A stretch of DNA of 64,000 nt. It comes from Mesonia maritima (GTDB taxonomy: Bacteria; Bacteroidota; Bacteroidia; Flavobacteriales; Flavobacteriaceae). This document shows, piece after piece, positions 32,362 through 39,967 of the stretch; position 1 is the first letter of the stretch; every line of letters starts with the position of its first letter. The notes under the pieces are model-generated. The model did not search any database and was not told where the DNA came from. It was given only the letters and a program-made list of their open reading frames with translations. The stretch is from contig NZ_JBHLUA010000004.1 in NCBI RefSeq assembly GCF_042433895.1, positions 62,001 to 126,000 on the forward strand, written 5' to 3'. The translations under genes were made by a program, and so were the position numbers.

Positions 32362-34245
32362 TTACTTAATCATCTCAAAACTACGTTTTACAAAATTGGT
32401 AAGTTCTTCACCTTTTAGTAAATTTTGTGATAATCGTGCTAAATCTAACGATTGTTTAATTTTACGTTCTTGCTCTTCTGCGTTTTCGGTTTTTAATATT
32501 TCAGAAATTAAATCGTTATTGGTATTTACAACCAAATTGTACATTTCTGGCATATTTCCCATTCCCATCATTCCGCCACCGGTTTGCTGCATTTCTTTCA
32601 TTCTGCGCATAAATTCCGGCTGCGTAATAATAAGTGGCGCCGCAGAACTATCCATCGCTTCTAATTGAACGGTGTATTTTTCTTTTGGAACAACTTTTTC
32701 AAAATCGGTTTTTAATTTTTCTTGTTCCTCTTCAGAAAGTTTAGAAGTTTTGTCCTCGTCTTTTTTAATTAAATTATCTACGTGATCACTGTCTACACGA
32801 ACAAACGATACATTTTCGTTAGACGATTCTAATTTCTGAATAAGATGCGGAACGATTGGCGAATCTAATAAAAGAACTTCGTAACCTTTATCTTTAGCTG
32901 CTTCAATATAACTGTGTTGCTCATCTTTATTAGAAGCGTAAAGCACAACTAATTTATCGTCTTTATCGGTTTGGTTGTCTTTTATTTTTTCTTTGAATTC
33001 TTCAAAAGTGAAGTATTTTTTATCTACCGTAGGATAGAGGCTGAATTTTTGTGCTTTGTCGAAGAATTTATCTTCGGTTAGCATTCCGTATTCAATTACC
33101 ACTTTAATATCATCCCATTTTTGTTCAAAATCTTCCCGATTGTTATTGAATAAAGATTTCAGTTTATCGGCAACTTTTCTGGTAATGTAGCTCGAAATTT
33201 TCTTAACCGCGCCATCGGCTTGTAAATACGAACGCGAAACGTTTAACGGAATATCTGGCGAATCGATAACTCCTTTTAACATCGTTAAAAATTCAGGAAC
33301 AATTCCTTCTACGTTATCGGTTACAAAAACCTGGTTTTGATACAACTGAATTTTATCGCGTTGCATCGTCATATCGTTACTCAACTTCGGGAAATATAAA
33401 ATTCCGGTTAAGTTAAACGGATAATCTACATTTAAATGAATATGAAAAAGCGGCTCTTCAAATTGCATTGGGTACAATTCTCTATAGAAGCTTTTGTAAT
33501 CTTGCTCTTCTAAATCGGTTGGTTGTTTGGTCCAAGCCGGCTCCGGATTATTAATGATATTATCTACCGTAACTTTTTTAGCTTCTTCATCTTCCGGCGC
33601 ATCTTCAGCTTTTGGAAGTTCCTTTTCTTTGGTTCCAAATTTTATAGGAACCGGCATAAATTTATTGTACTTCGTTAATAATTCGCTAATGCGGTTTTCT
33701 TTTAAAAACTCTTTATCATCTTTATTAATATGAAGAATTACTTCTGTTCCGCGCGTTTCTTTGTCGGCATCTTTTAGCGTAAATTCTGTGGTTCCTTCGC
33801 AAACCCAATGTGCGGCAGGTTCGTCTTTAAAAGATTTGGTGATAATTTCAACTTTATTGGCGACCATAAAAGCTGAATAAAAACCAAGTCCGAAATGACC
33901 GATAATTCCGCTGTCTTTAGCTGAATCTTTATATTTTTCTAAAAATTCTTCAGCACCGGAAAACGCTACTTCGTTGATGTATTTTTCAACTTCTTCTTTC
34001 GTCATTCCAATTCCTTCATCAATAATATGAAGCGTTCCGTTTTTCTCATCAATCTTAACTTCAATTACCGGTTTACCATATTCTACGCTGGTTTCACCAA
34101 TATTTGCTAAATGCTTCAATTTTAAAGTCGCATCGGTCGCGTTCGAAATTAATTCTCGTAAGAAAATTTCATGATCACTGTAAAGAAACTTCTTTATTAA
34201 AGGGAAAATGTTTTCTACCGAAACATTAATTTTTCCTGTTGCCAT
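32362..34245 (-). CDS. htpG: Molecular chaperone HtpG (Hsp90)
   Basis: ATP-driven cytosolic chaperone. The 627-residue protein has the Hsp90 N-terminal ATPase: FLRELISNATDATLKLKHL, IIDEGIGMTKEEVEKYIN, and GHFGLGFYSAFMVA with FKDEPAAHWVCEGT. The middle domain holds PLNVSRSYLQADGAVKK, carrying the catalytic Arg region, and the C-terminal dimer domain ends normally. It lacks the eukaryotic charged linker and MEEVD tail. Its terminator is at 32308. No clear -7 element was found upstream. Confidence 0.97.
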   Translation of the reverse strand: MATGKINVSVENIFPLIKKFLYSDHEIFLRELISNATDATLKLKHLANIGETSVEYGKPVIEVKIDEKNGTLHIIDEGIGMTKEEVEKYINEVAFSGAEEFLEKYKDSAKDSGIIGHFGLGFYSAFMVANKVEIITKSFKDEPAAHWVCEGTTEFTLKDADKETRGTEVILHINKDDKEFLKENRISELLTKYNKFMPVPIKFGTKEKELPKAEDAPEDEEAKKVTVDNIINNPEPAWTKQPTDLEEQDYKSFYRELYPMQFEEPLFHIHLNVDYPFNLTGILYFPKLSNDMTMQRDKIQLYQNQVFVTDNVEGIVPEFLTMLKGVIDSPDIPLNVSRSYLQADGAVKKISSYITRKVADKLKSLFNNNREDFEQKWDDIKVVIEYGMLTEDKFFDKAQKFSLYPTVDKKYFTFEEFKEKIKDNQTDKDDKLVVLYASNKDEQHSYIEAAKDKGYEVLLLDSPIVPHLIQKLESSNENVSFVRVDSDHVDNLIKKDEDKTSKLSEEEQEKLKTDFEKVVPKEKYTVQLEAMDSSAAPLIITQPEFMRRMKEMQQTGGGMMGMGNMPEMYNLVVNTNNDLISEILKTENAEEQERKIKQSLDLARLSQNLLKGEELTNFVKRSFEMIK

Positions 34246-34402
34246 ATGTGTTGAATTTAATTTTTAAAATTTTAATTACTCAGTAGAAGTCAAAAAAAGT
34301 ACCATTCCGATATAAATGACAAACTGGCATAATAACAATTTCTGAATTTTTTTAGTAAGGTATAATCATTGCTATTAATTGAGTATAAATAATTTAACAA
34401 AC

Positions 34403-34438
34403 TTTTGTTTAATGTTTTTAATTTAAAATTAAACAAAA
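34403..34438. promoter_or_regulatory. Putative TetR operator, long perfect palindrome
   Basis: TTTTGTTTAAT (34403-34413) and ATTAAACAAAA (34428-34438) are perfect inverted copies 14 bases apart. They end 3 bases before the TATTTTTG element of the TetR gene, where a bound dimer would block transcription. Confidence 0.55.
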
Positions 34439-34441
34439 TTG

Positions 34442-34449
34442 TATTTTTG
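34442..34449 (+). promoter_or_regulatory. Promoter -7 element TATTTTTG for the TetR gene
   Basis: Perfect TAnnTTTG. Its distance to the ATG at 34468 is 18 bases, the usual spacing here, which favours that start over 34462. Confidence 0.5.
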
Positions 34450-34467
34450 ATAAAAGATTGAATGATT

Positions 34468-35145
34468 ATGGAAAAGCAGACTAAAAAAATAACAAAAAAA
34501 CCGTCCAATAAAATAACCAAAGAAAAAGTGATTTCACTTTATATGGATTATGTGTTGGAAAATGAACAAACCCCAAAATCGGTTTATAAATTCGCGAAAG
34601 CCAATAAAATGACGGAAGATCAATTCTATAATTTCTTCGGAAGTTTTGAAGGGTTGCGTCAAGAAATTTGGCATCAGTTTTACCAAAAAAGTGTCGAGTT
34701 AATGCAAAAAGCGCCGGAAACCGAAAGCTTTACAAGTCGTGAAAAAATGCTTACGTTTTTCTTTACTTTTTTTGAAATGCTAACCGCAAATAGAAGTTAC
34801 GTTTTATTCACTTTGCAAGAAAATCGCGATCAGCTAAAAAATTTAGCGCAATTAAAAGGTCTTCGAAAAGATATTAAAAATTTCACCAAAGAATTATTGC
34901 AGGAAGATAATGAAGAAAAGCAATTAAAAATTCTTCAAAAAAATGAAACCGTTTTCTCTGAAGGCGCGTGGATTCAAACCATGTTTTTAATCAAATTTTG
35001 GATGGACGATAATTCAGCTGAATTTGAGAAAACCGATGTCGCCATCGAAAAGTCGGTCAACACCATTTTTGATGTTTTCGACAACACACCGTTCGAGCGC
35101 GTAATCGATTTCGGAAAATTCCTTTTTAAAGAACGAATGGCGTAG
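34468..35145 (+). CDS. TetR/AcrR-family transcriptional regulator
   Basis: Likely repressor acting on its own promoter. The N-terminal helix-turn-helix is seen at ITKEKVISLYMDYVLENEQT followed by VYKFAKANKMTEDQFYNFFG, the tight-turn recognition region. The remaining roughly 150 residues form the helical ligand-binding domain. I chose the ATG at 34468 over 34462 because it gives the normal promoter spacing. A perfect palindrome sits just upstream. It is followed after 3 bases by the AarF-like kinase gene, which is presumably its main target. Confidence 0.85.
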   Translation: MEKQTKKITKKPSNKITKEKVISLYMDYVLENEQTPKSVYKFAKANKMTEDQFYNFFGSFEGLRQEIWHQFYQKSVELMQKAPETESFTSREKMLTFFFTFFEMLTANRSYVLFTLQENRDQLKNLAQLKGLRKDIKNFTKELLQEDNEEKQLKILQKNETVFSEGAWIQTMFLIKFWMDDNSAEFEKTDVAIEKSVNTIFDVFDNTPFERVIDFGKFLFKERMA

Positions 35146-35148
35146 AAA

Positions 35149-36456
35149 ATGAAATCAATCGATAAAATACCGACAGGAAAACTTGGCCGCACAACCGAAA
35201 TGATGAAAACCGGTGTGAAAATCGGTGGAAATTATTTAAAATATTATGGCAAAAAAGCCTTCAATAGCGAATTAACACGTGATGAACTCGATAAAGATAA
35301 TGCTGAAGATATTTATGATGGTTTAAAAAATCTACGCGGAAGCGCTCTAAAAGTAGCACAAATGCTTTCGATGGAAAAAAGTTTGTTACCAAGCGCGTAT
35401 GTAGAAAAATTCAGTTTAGCGCAATTTAGTGTTCCGCCACTTTCTGCGCCGTTGGTAAGAAAAACATTCAAAAAATATCACGGCGAATATCCCGAAGATT
35501 TGTATGATAAATTTACGGCGAATTCAGTAAACGCGGCGAGTATTGGTCAAGTTCATAAAGCTGAAAAAGACGGCAGAAAACTTGCAGTGAAAATTCAATA
35601 TCCGGGTGTTGCCGATAGTATTAGTTCAGATTTAAAAATGGTAAAACCGGTTGCCATTAAAATGTTTAATCTTCAAGGAAAAGATTCAGAAAAATATTTT
35701 AAAGAAGTTGAAGGAAAACTTTTAGAAGAAACCGATTATATTCTTGAAGTTGAACAAAGTAAATTTATTTCTGAAGCTTGTGAGAAAATTGAAAATTTAA
35801 AATTTCCGAAGTATTATGAAGATCTTTCCAGCCAGCGAATTATCACCATGGATTGGATGCAAGGAAAACATTTAAGTGAGTTTGTAAAAGAAGATTTCAG
35901 TAAAGAAGAAGGCGATAAAATCGGGCAAGCCTTGTGGGATTTCTATATGTTCCAAATGCACGAATTAAAAGCCGTTCACGCAGATCCGCATCCCGGGAAT
36001 TTTTTAATTGATGAAAACCGAAATTTAATTGCTATAGATTTTGGTTGCATTAAAAAAGTACCGGAAGATTTTTACGTTCCTTATTTTGAATTGGCGGTTC
36101 CAGAAAATATAAATAATCGTCCGTTTTTTCTTTCAAAATTAAAAGAACTTGAAATCTTACGTCCCGACGATTCTGAGCGTGAAATTGAATATTTTTCCGC
36201 TTTATTCTATGAAATGTTGAGTCTGTTTACAAGTCCGTTTCACAAAGAAACTTTTGATTTTTCAGATGAAGAATTTTGGGGGGAAATTACTGCGTTAAGC
36301 GAAAAATACAGCAAAGACACCGAATTGCGAAAAATGAATGGCAACAGAGGAAGCAAACATTTTCTATACATTAATCGTACATTTTTCGGTTTGTATAATT
36401 TATTACACGATTTAAGAGCAGAAATAGAGATAAATAATTTTAGAAAGTATCTGTGA
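35149..36456 (+). CDS. ABC1/AarF (UbiB-like) atypical kinase family protein
   Basis: A 435-residue member of the UbiB/ADCK kinase-like family. The Ala-rich nucleotide loop is AASIGQVHKAEKDGRKLAVKIQYPGV (written across residues 123-148 in pieces), with the catalytic-type VHADPHPGNFLI and the IAIDFGCIKK metal-binding segment. The KxGQ signature is replaced by an N-terminal SALKVAQMLSMEK variant, as in many members. Other family members support quinone or lipid biosynthesis, but the substrate is unknown. It has no membrane segment. It follows the TetR gene. Confidence 0.85.
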   Translation: MKSIDKIPTGKLGRTTEMMKTGVKIGGNYLKYYGKKAFNSELTRDELDKDNAEDIYDGLKNLRGSALKVAQMLSMEKSLLPSAYVEKFSLAQFSVPPLSAPLVRKTFKKYHGEYPEDLYDKFTANSVNAASIGQVHKAEKDGRKLAVKIQYPGVADSISSDLKMVKPVAIKMFNLQGKDSEKYFKEVEGKLLEETDYILEVEQSKFISEACEKIENLKFPKYYEDLSSQRIITMDWMQGKHLSEFVKEDFSKEEGDKIGQALWDFYMFQMHELKAVHADPHPGNFLIDENRNLIAIDFGCIKKVPEDFYVPYFELAVPENINNRPFFLSKLKELEILRPDDSEREIEYFSALFYEMLSLFTSPFHKETFDFSDEEFWGEITALSEKYSKDTELRKMNGNRGSKHFLYINRTFFGLYNLLHDLRAEIEINNFRKYL

Positions 36457-36489
36457 TTCGTTCATAGTTTTTGGTTAGTTAGTAGAAAA

Positions 36490-36518
36490 AGAGCGTTTTC
36501 AATAGCGCTCTTTTTTTA
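36490..36518 (+). terminator. Terminator after the AarF-like gene
   Basis: AGAGCG and CGCTCT form a 6-bp stem with a loop of about 10 bases and a following T-run. Confidence 0.65.
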
Positions 36519-36599
36519 TGCACGCATACAATATTAGAACAAGAATTTGCTGTTCAAAGGTCATAATATGTATATTGCTTTCAGAAAAAAATAAAAAAT

Positions 36600-37610
36600 A
36601 TGCTATATCAATCTAAAATTTCCGGTTTAGGCTATTACGTTCCAGAAAACGTAGTGACCAATGAAGATCTCGCAAAAATCATGGAAACCAGCGATGAATG
36701 GATTCAAGAACGCACCGGCATAAAAGAAAGACGACACATAAAAAAAGGCGATGGAAATTCTACAGCGGTAATGGGAAAAAAAGCTGCTGAAATTGCGATT
36801 GAACGCGCCAATATTGATAAAGATGAAATTGATTTAATTGTTTTTGCAACCTTAAGTCCCGATTATTATTTTCCCGGTTGTGGCGTGCAAGTGCAAGAAA
36901 TGTTAGACATTAAAACCTGTCCGGCGCTCGATGTGCGAAACCAATGTAGCGGATTTATTTACGCACTTTCGGTAGCCGACCAATTTGTGAAAACAGGAAT
37001 GTATAAAAATGTTTTAGTGATTGGAAGTGAAAATCATAGCGGCGGTTTAGATATGACTACACGAGGAAGGAGTGTTTCTGTAATTTTTGGGGATGGAGCA
37101 GGAGCGGCAGTGGTGACAAGAAGCGATCATAACGGACAAGGAATTTTATCTACCCATTTACATTCTGAAGGAAAACACGCCTTAGAATTATCCTTAAAAG
37201 GACCAAGTACAATGCATTGGGTTCCTGAAATTATAGCTGAAAATCCACAAGAGGATATTCCGTATTATCCTTATATGAACGGGCAATTTGTTTTCAAAAA
37301 TGCGATTCAGCGTTTTTCTGAAGTTATTATGGAAGGTTTAAAAGAAAACGGATTAGAAGTTTCTGATATAGATTTATTAATTCCGCATCAAGCTAATTTG
37401 AGGATTTCGCAATTTATTCAGCAAAAATTTCAGTTGAAAGATGATCAGGTTTATAACAATATTGAAAAATACGGAAATACAACCGCCGCTTCAATTCCAA
37501 TTGCTTTAACTGAAGCTTGGGAACAAGGTAAAATTAAAGAAGGCGATAATATTGTACTCGCCGCATTTGGAAGTGGTTTTACTTGGGGAAGCGCAATTTT
37601 AAGTTGGTAG
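36600..37610 (+). CDS. Beta-ketoacyl-ACP synthase III-like enzyme (FabH family)
   Basis: Condenses an acyl-CoA with malonyl-ACP to start a fatty-acid or related chain. The triad is present: Cys 116 in DVRNQCSGF, His in LLIPHQANLRI (about 263) and Asn in KYGNTTAASIP (about 293). Length 336 residues is normal. It stands alone, not in a fatty-acid operon, between the TetR/AarF pair and an intergenic region with two terminators. It may be a second FabH used for branched or secondary-metabolite chains; the primer specificity cannot be read from sequence. Confidence 0.9.
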   Translation: MLYQSKISGLGYYVPENVVTNEDLAKIMETSDEWIQERTGIKERRHIKKGDGNSTAVMGKKAAEIAIERANIDKDEIDLIVFATLSPDYYFPGCGVQVQEMLDIKTCPALDVRNQCSGFIYALSVADQFVKTGMYKNVLVIGSENHSGGLDMTTRGRSVSVIFGDGAGAAVVTRSDHNGQGILSTHLHSEGKHALELSLKGPSTMHWVPEIIAENPQEDIPYYPYMNGQFVFKNAIQRFSEVIMEGLKENGLEVSDIDLLIPHQANLRISQFIQQKFQLKDDQVYNNIEKYGNTTAASIPIALTEAWEQGKIKEGDNIVLAAFGSGFTWGSAILSW

Positions 37611-37617
37611 AAAAAAG

Positions 37618-37649
37618 AAGTCCTCAATCGAGAAGATCAAGGACTTTGT
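37618..37649 (+). terminator. Weak hairpin after the FabH-like gene
   Basis: AAGTCCT / AGGACTT stem of 7 bp with a 15-base loop and a short T-run. Probably the 3' end of the synthase transcript. Confidence 0.5.
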
Positions 37650-37787
37650 TGCTTATTTGTTAGTTTGTATTTGTTTAAAGGCTAATTCAAATAAATTATA
37701 ACCAACTTCTATAAATAAGACGTAAAAAACTTAAAAATGTTGCATAGGTTAACAAAGTTTAACAATTTGGTAATCAGTTACTAATAT

Positions 37788-37820
37788 TAAAAAGGCTCAC
37801 ATTTAAATGAGCCTTTTTTT
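37788..37820 (+). terminator. Strong terminator hairpin in the intergenic region
   Basis: AAAGGCTCA / TGAGCCTTT perfect stem with an 8-base loop and an eight-base T-run. No annotated gene lies directly before it, which suggests an unannotated short transcript. Confidence 0.75.
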
Positions 37821-38040
37821 ATAGCCAAATTGTACATTTACTAACCATCAACTATGAAAAACTTGGCTACAAGCATTAACTAATCAAATTCATAAAATAT
37901 GTTCTATTTAAATGACGACACTTATTTTCGAGTGTTACAGAATTAACAAGATTTATTAAAATTATTTTTTCAGAATTATAAAATAGGTTAAAATTTTGGT
38001 GGTTATCAACTTTAACTGTAAACTGAAGAAAAATAAACCT

Positions 38041-38397
38041 ATGAAAACTTTAGTAATCGGAGCTTCTTTAAAACCAATTCGTTATTCCAATAGAGCGATT
38101 CATTCATTGAGAAATAATAATATTCCCACCGTAGCAATTGGTTTACGAAAAGGAACGGTAGAAGATGTAAAAATTGAAACTGAAAAAATAAATTTTGAAA
38201 ATATAGATACCGTCACACTTTATTTGAATTCGAAGCGCCAAGAAGAATATTACGATTATATTGTAAGTCTTTCGCCAAAACGCGTGATTTTTAATCCCGG
38301 TACAGAAAATCAGGAATTATATAAAATCCTAAAAGAAAATAATATTGAAGTTCAAGTAGCTTGTACGTTAGTTTTGCTTTCGACTAATCAATATTAA
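38041..38397 (+). CDS. CoA-binding domain protein (YccU-like)
   Basis: A 118-residue Rossmann-fold protein: MKTLVIGASLKPIRYSNRAI at the start is the CoA-binding nucleotide site, followed by PTVAIGLRKGTVED and a strand-helix pattern to the end. Family members (YccU/CoA-binding domain, part of acyl-CoA synthetase-like enzymes) have no known reaction. The ATG at 38041 begins the family motif; the region upstream of it adds only non-conserved residues. Its 3' end overlaps the convergent symporter gene by 30 bases. Confidence 0.85.
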   Translation: MKTLVIGASLKPIRYSNRAIHSLRNNNIPTVAIGLRKGTVEDVKIETEKINFENIDTVTLYLNSKRQEEYYDYIVSLSPKRVIFNPGTENQELYKILKENNIEVQVACTLVLLSTNQY

Positions 38398-39831
38398 ACC
38401 TAGAAAAGTTAAAGCGCCGTTTACAACGAGTAATTCATAATTAAACTCGTAACCTCCTAAAAATTTCGGATCAATATTTCCTAAGAAAAAAGTTGTAATA
38501 ACCGAAACTAAAGCTACCAACCAAACCCATTTATCATTGATTTTCTTTTTTGTGAAAATCCCAAAACTGAATAATCCTAAAAGCGGACCGTAGGTATAAC
38601 TTGCTGCGGTTAATAACAAGTCAATTACGCTGCTGTCCAATAAATATTTAAAAGCGATAATTACCAAAACCAACAAAACGCTAATGCCAATATGCACACG
38701 TTTTCGTAAACCTTTTTGTAAACTCGCTTCTCGTTTTTCAATGCCTAAAAAATCTACACAAAAACTCGTTGTTAAAGAGGTTAATGCACTATCTGCGCTA
38801 GAATACGCTGCAGCAATTAAGCCAAGAATAAAAATTACGCCAAGTCCCAAGCCCATATTTCCGTTCAAAGCGATTTCAGGAAATAGCAAGTCTGTTTTTT
38901 CTTTTCCATCGAGTAGTGGAACTGAAATTCCGTTTTGTTCAGCATAAATAAAAAGTAAAGCTCCTAAAAATAAAAATAGAATATTCACAGGAACAAATAC
39001 AAAACTGTAGGAGAGTACGTTTTTTTGCGCTTCTTTTAAATTCTTGCAGGTCAAATTTTTCTGCATCATATCTTGGTCGAGCCCGGTCATACAAATAGTA
39101 ATGAACATTCCACCAAAAAACGATTTCCAGAAATAATTTTTTGCCAGAAAACTATCGGTAAAAAAAGTTTTGGTATACGGTTTTAATTCTTCAGCGGTAA
39201 AAAATTCAGTGAAGCTCCAATTCAATTCTTCAGAAATAAAATAAATTGAAATTACTACAGAACCCAGCATAAAAAGTGTTTGCAAGGTATCGGTCCAGAC
39301 AATAGTTTTAATTCCGCCACGCGCAGTATAAATCCAAATCAGTAAAATGGAAAGAATAACTGTTACAAAAAATGGAATTCCCCAAGCTTCAAACACAAAA
39401 TATTGCAAAACGGTCGCGACAAGAAATAATCGGAATGAAGCTCCTAAAACGCGGGAAACGAAAAAGAAAAAGGCTCCGGTTTTATAGCTCACTTCGCCAA
39501 AACGTTGTTCTAAATATTGATAAATTGAAGTAACATTTAAACTATAATAAATAGGAAGTAGAACAAAGGCAATTACAAAATAACCAACCAAATAACCTAG
39601 CACTACTTGCATATAGCTAAACTGCGAAGCTTCTACCCAACCCGGAACAGAAATAAATGTTACGCCAGATAATGAAGCGCCAACCATACCGAATGCTACA
39701 ACATACCAAGGTGATTTTCCTTCTGCTTTAAAGAAAGCTGCATTGCTATCATTTTTTCCGGTGAAGTAGGAAATAAGCATTAAAACTCCAAAATAGAGCC
39801 CGATTAATAAAAGAATATGGATTGGTTTCAT
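38368..39831 (-). CDS. Sodium:solute symporter family transporter
   Basis: A 487-residue inner-membrane transporter of the SSS (SLC5) family with about 13 hydrophobic segments. Family landmarks are the early GASLSGVTFISVPGWV, GGIKTIVWTDTLQTLFMLG, and the AAAYSSADSALTSLTTSF segment, which carries the Na2-site serines. The solute is not determinable; sugars, proline and pantothenate are all known for the family. The promoter element TAAGTTTG lies 20 bases upstream. Its C-terminal codons overlap the CoA-binding gene on the other strand. Confidence 0.93.
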   Translation of the reverse strand: MKPIHILLLIGLYFGVLMLISYFTGKNDSNAAFFKAEGKSPWYVVAFGMVGASLSGVTFISVPGWVEASQFSYMQVVLGYLVGYFVIAFVLLPIYYSLNVTSIYQYLEQRFGEVSYKTGAFFFFVSRVLGASFRLFLVATVLQYFVFEAWGIPFFVTVILSILLIWIYTARGGIKTIVWTDTLQTLFMLGSVVISIYFISEELNWSFTEFFTAEELKPYTKTFFTDSFLAKNYFWKSFFGGMFITICMTGLDQDMMQKNLTCKNLKEAQKNVLSYSFVFVPVNILFLFLGALLFIYAEQNGISVPLLDGKEKTDLLFPEIALNGNMGLGLGVIFILGLIAAAYSSADSALTSLTTSFCVDFLGIEKREASLQKGLRKRVHIGISVLLVLVIIAFKYLLDSSVIDLLLTAASYTYGPLLGLFSFGIFTKKKINDKWVWLVALVSVITTFFLGNIDPKFLGGYEFNYELLVVNGALTFLGLILISRKQN

Positions 39832-39851
39832 TCAAAAATTATTGTTGAGTA

Positions 39852-39859
39852 CAAACTTA
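39852..39859 (-). promoter_or_regulatory. Promoter -7 element TAAGTTTG for the symporter
   Basis: Perfect TAnnTTTG on the minus strand, 20 bases before the ATG at 39831. Confidence 0.55.
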
Positions 39860-39967
39860 GTTTATTTCCTTAGGATTTATAAAACACTTCTCAAAAAATC
39901 AATAAACTAAGTGAAATTATAGATTATCGTTTATGTTTTTTATCTTTATGATTCTTAGAAAAATAAA

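Larger units (their letters stand above)
37611..38040. other. Long intergenic region with two hairpin terminators and a 9-codon ORF
   Basis: It holds a hairpin at 37618-37649 (AAGTCCT/AGGACTT), a strong terminator hairpin at 37788-37820, and between them an AT-rich stretch with the near-repeat GTTAACAAAGTTTAAC. After the second terminator is a mini-ORF, MKNLATSIN (37854-37883), without clear translation signals. No longer gene, RNA family or promoter that I recognise is present. An sRNA ending at the second terminator is possible. Confidence 0.4.

Noticed and set aside
34290..34520. 76-residue ORF on the minus strand over the TetR promoter
   Set aside because: It overlaps the palindrome and the start of the TetR gene, has no family match in memory and is very Leu/Phe-rich, as AT-rich noise gives.
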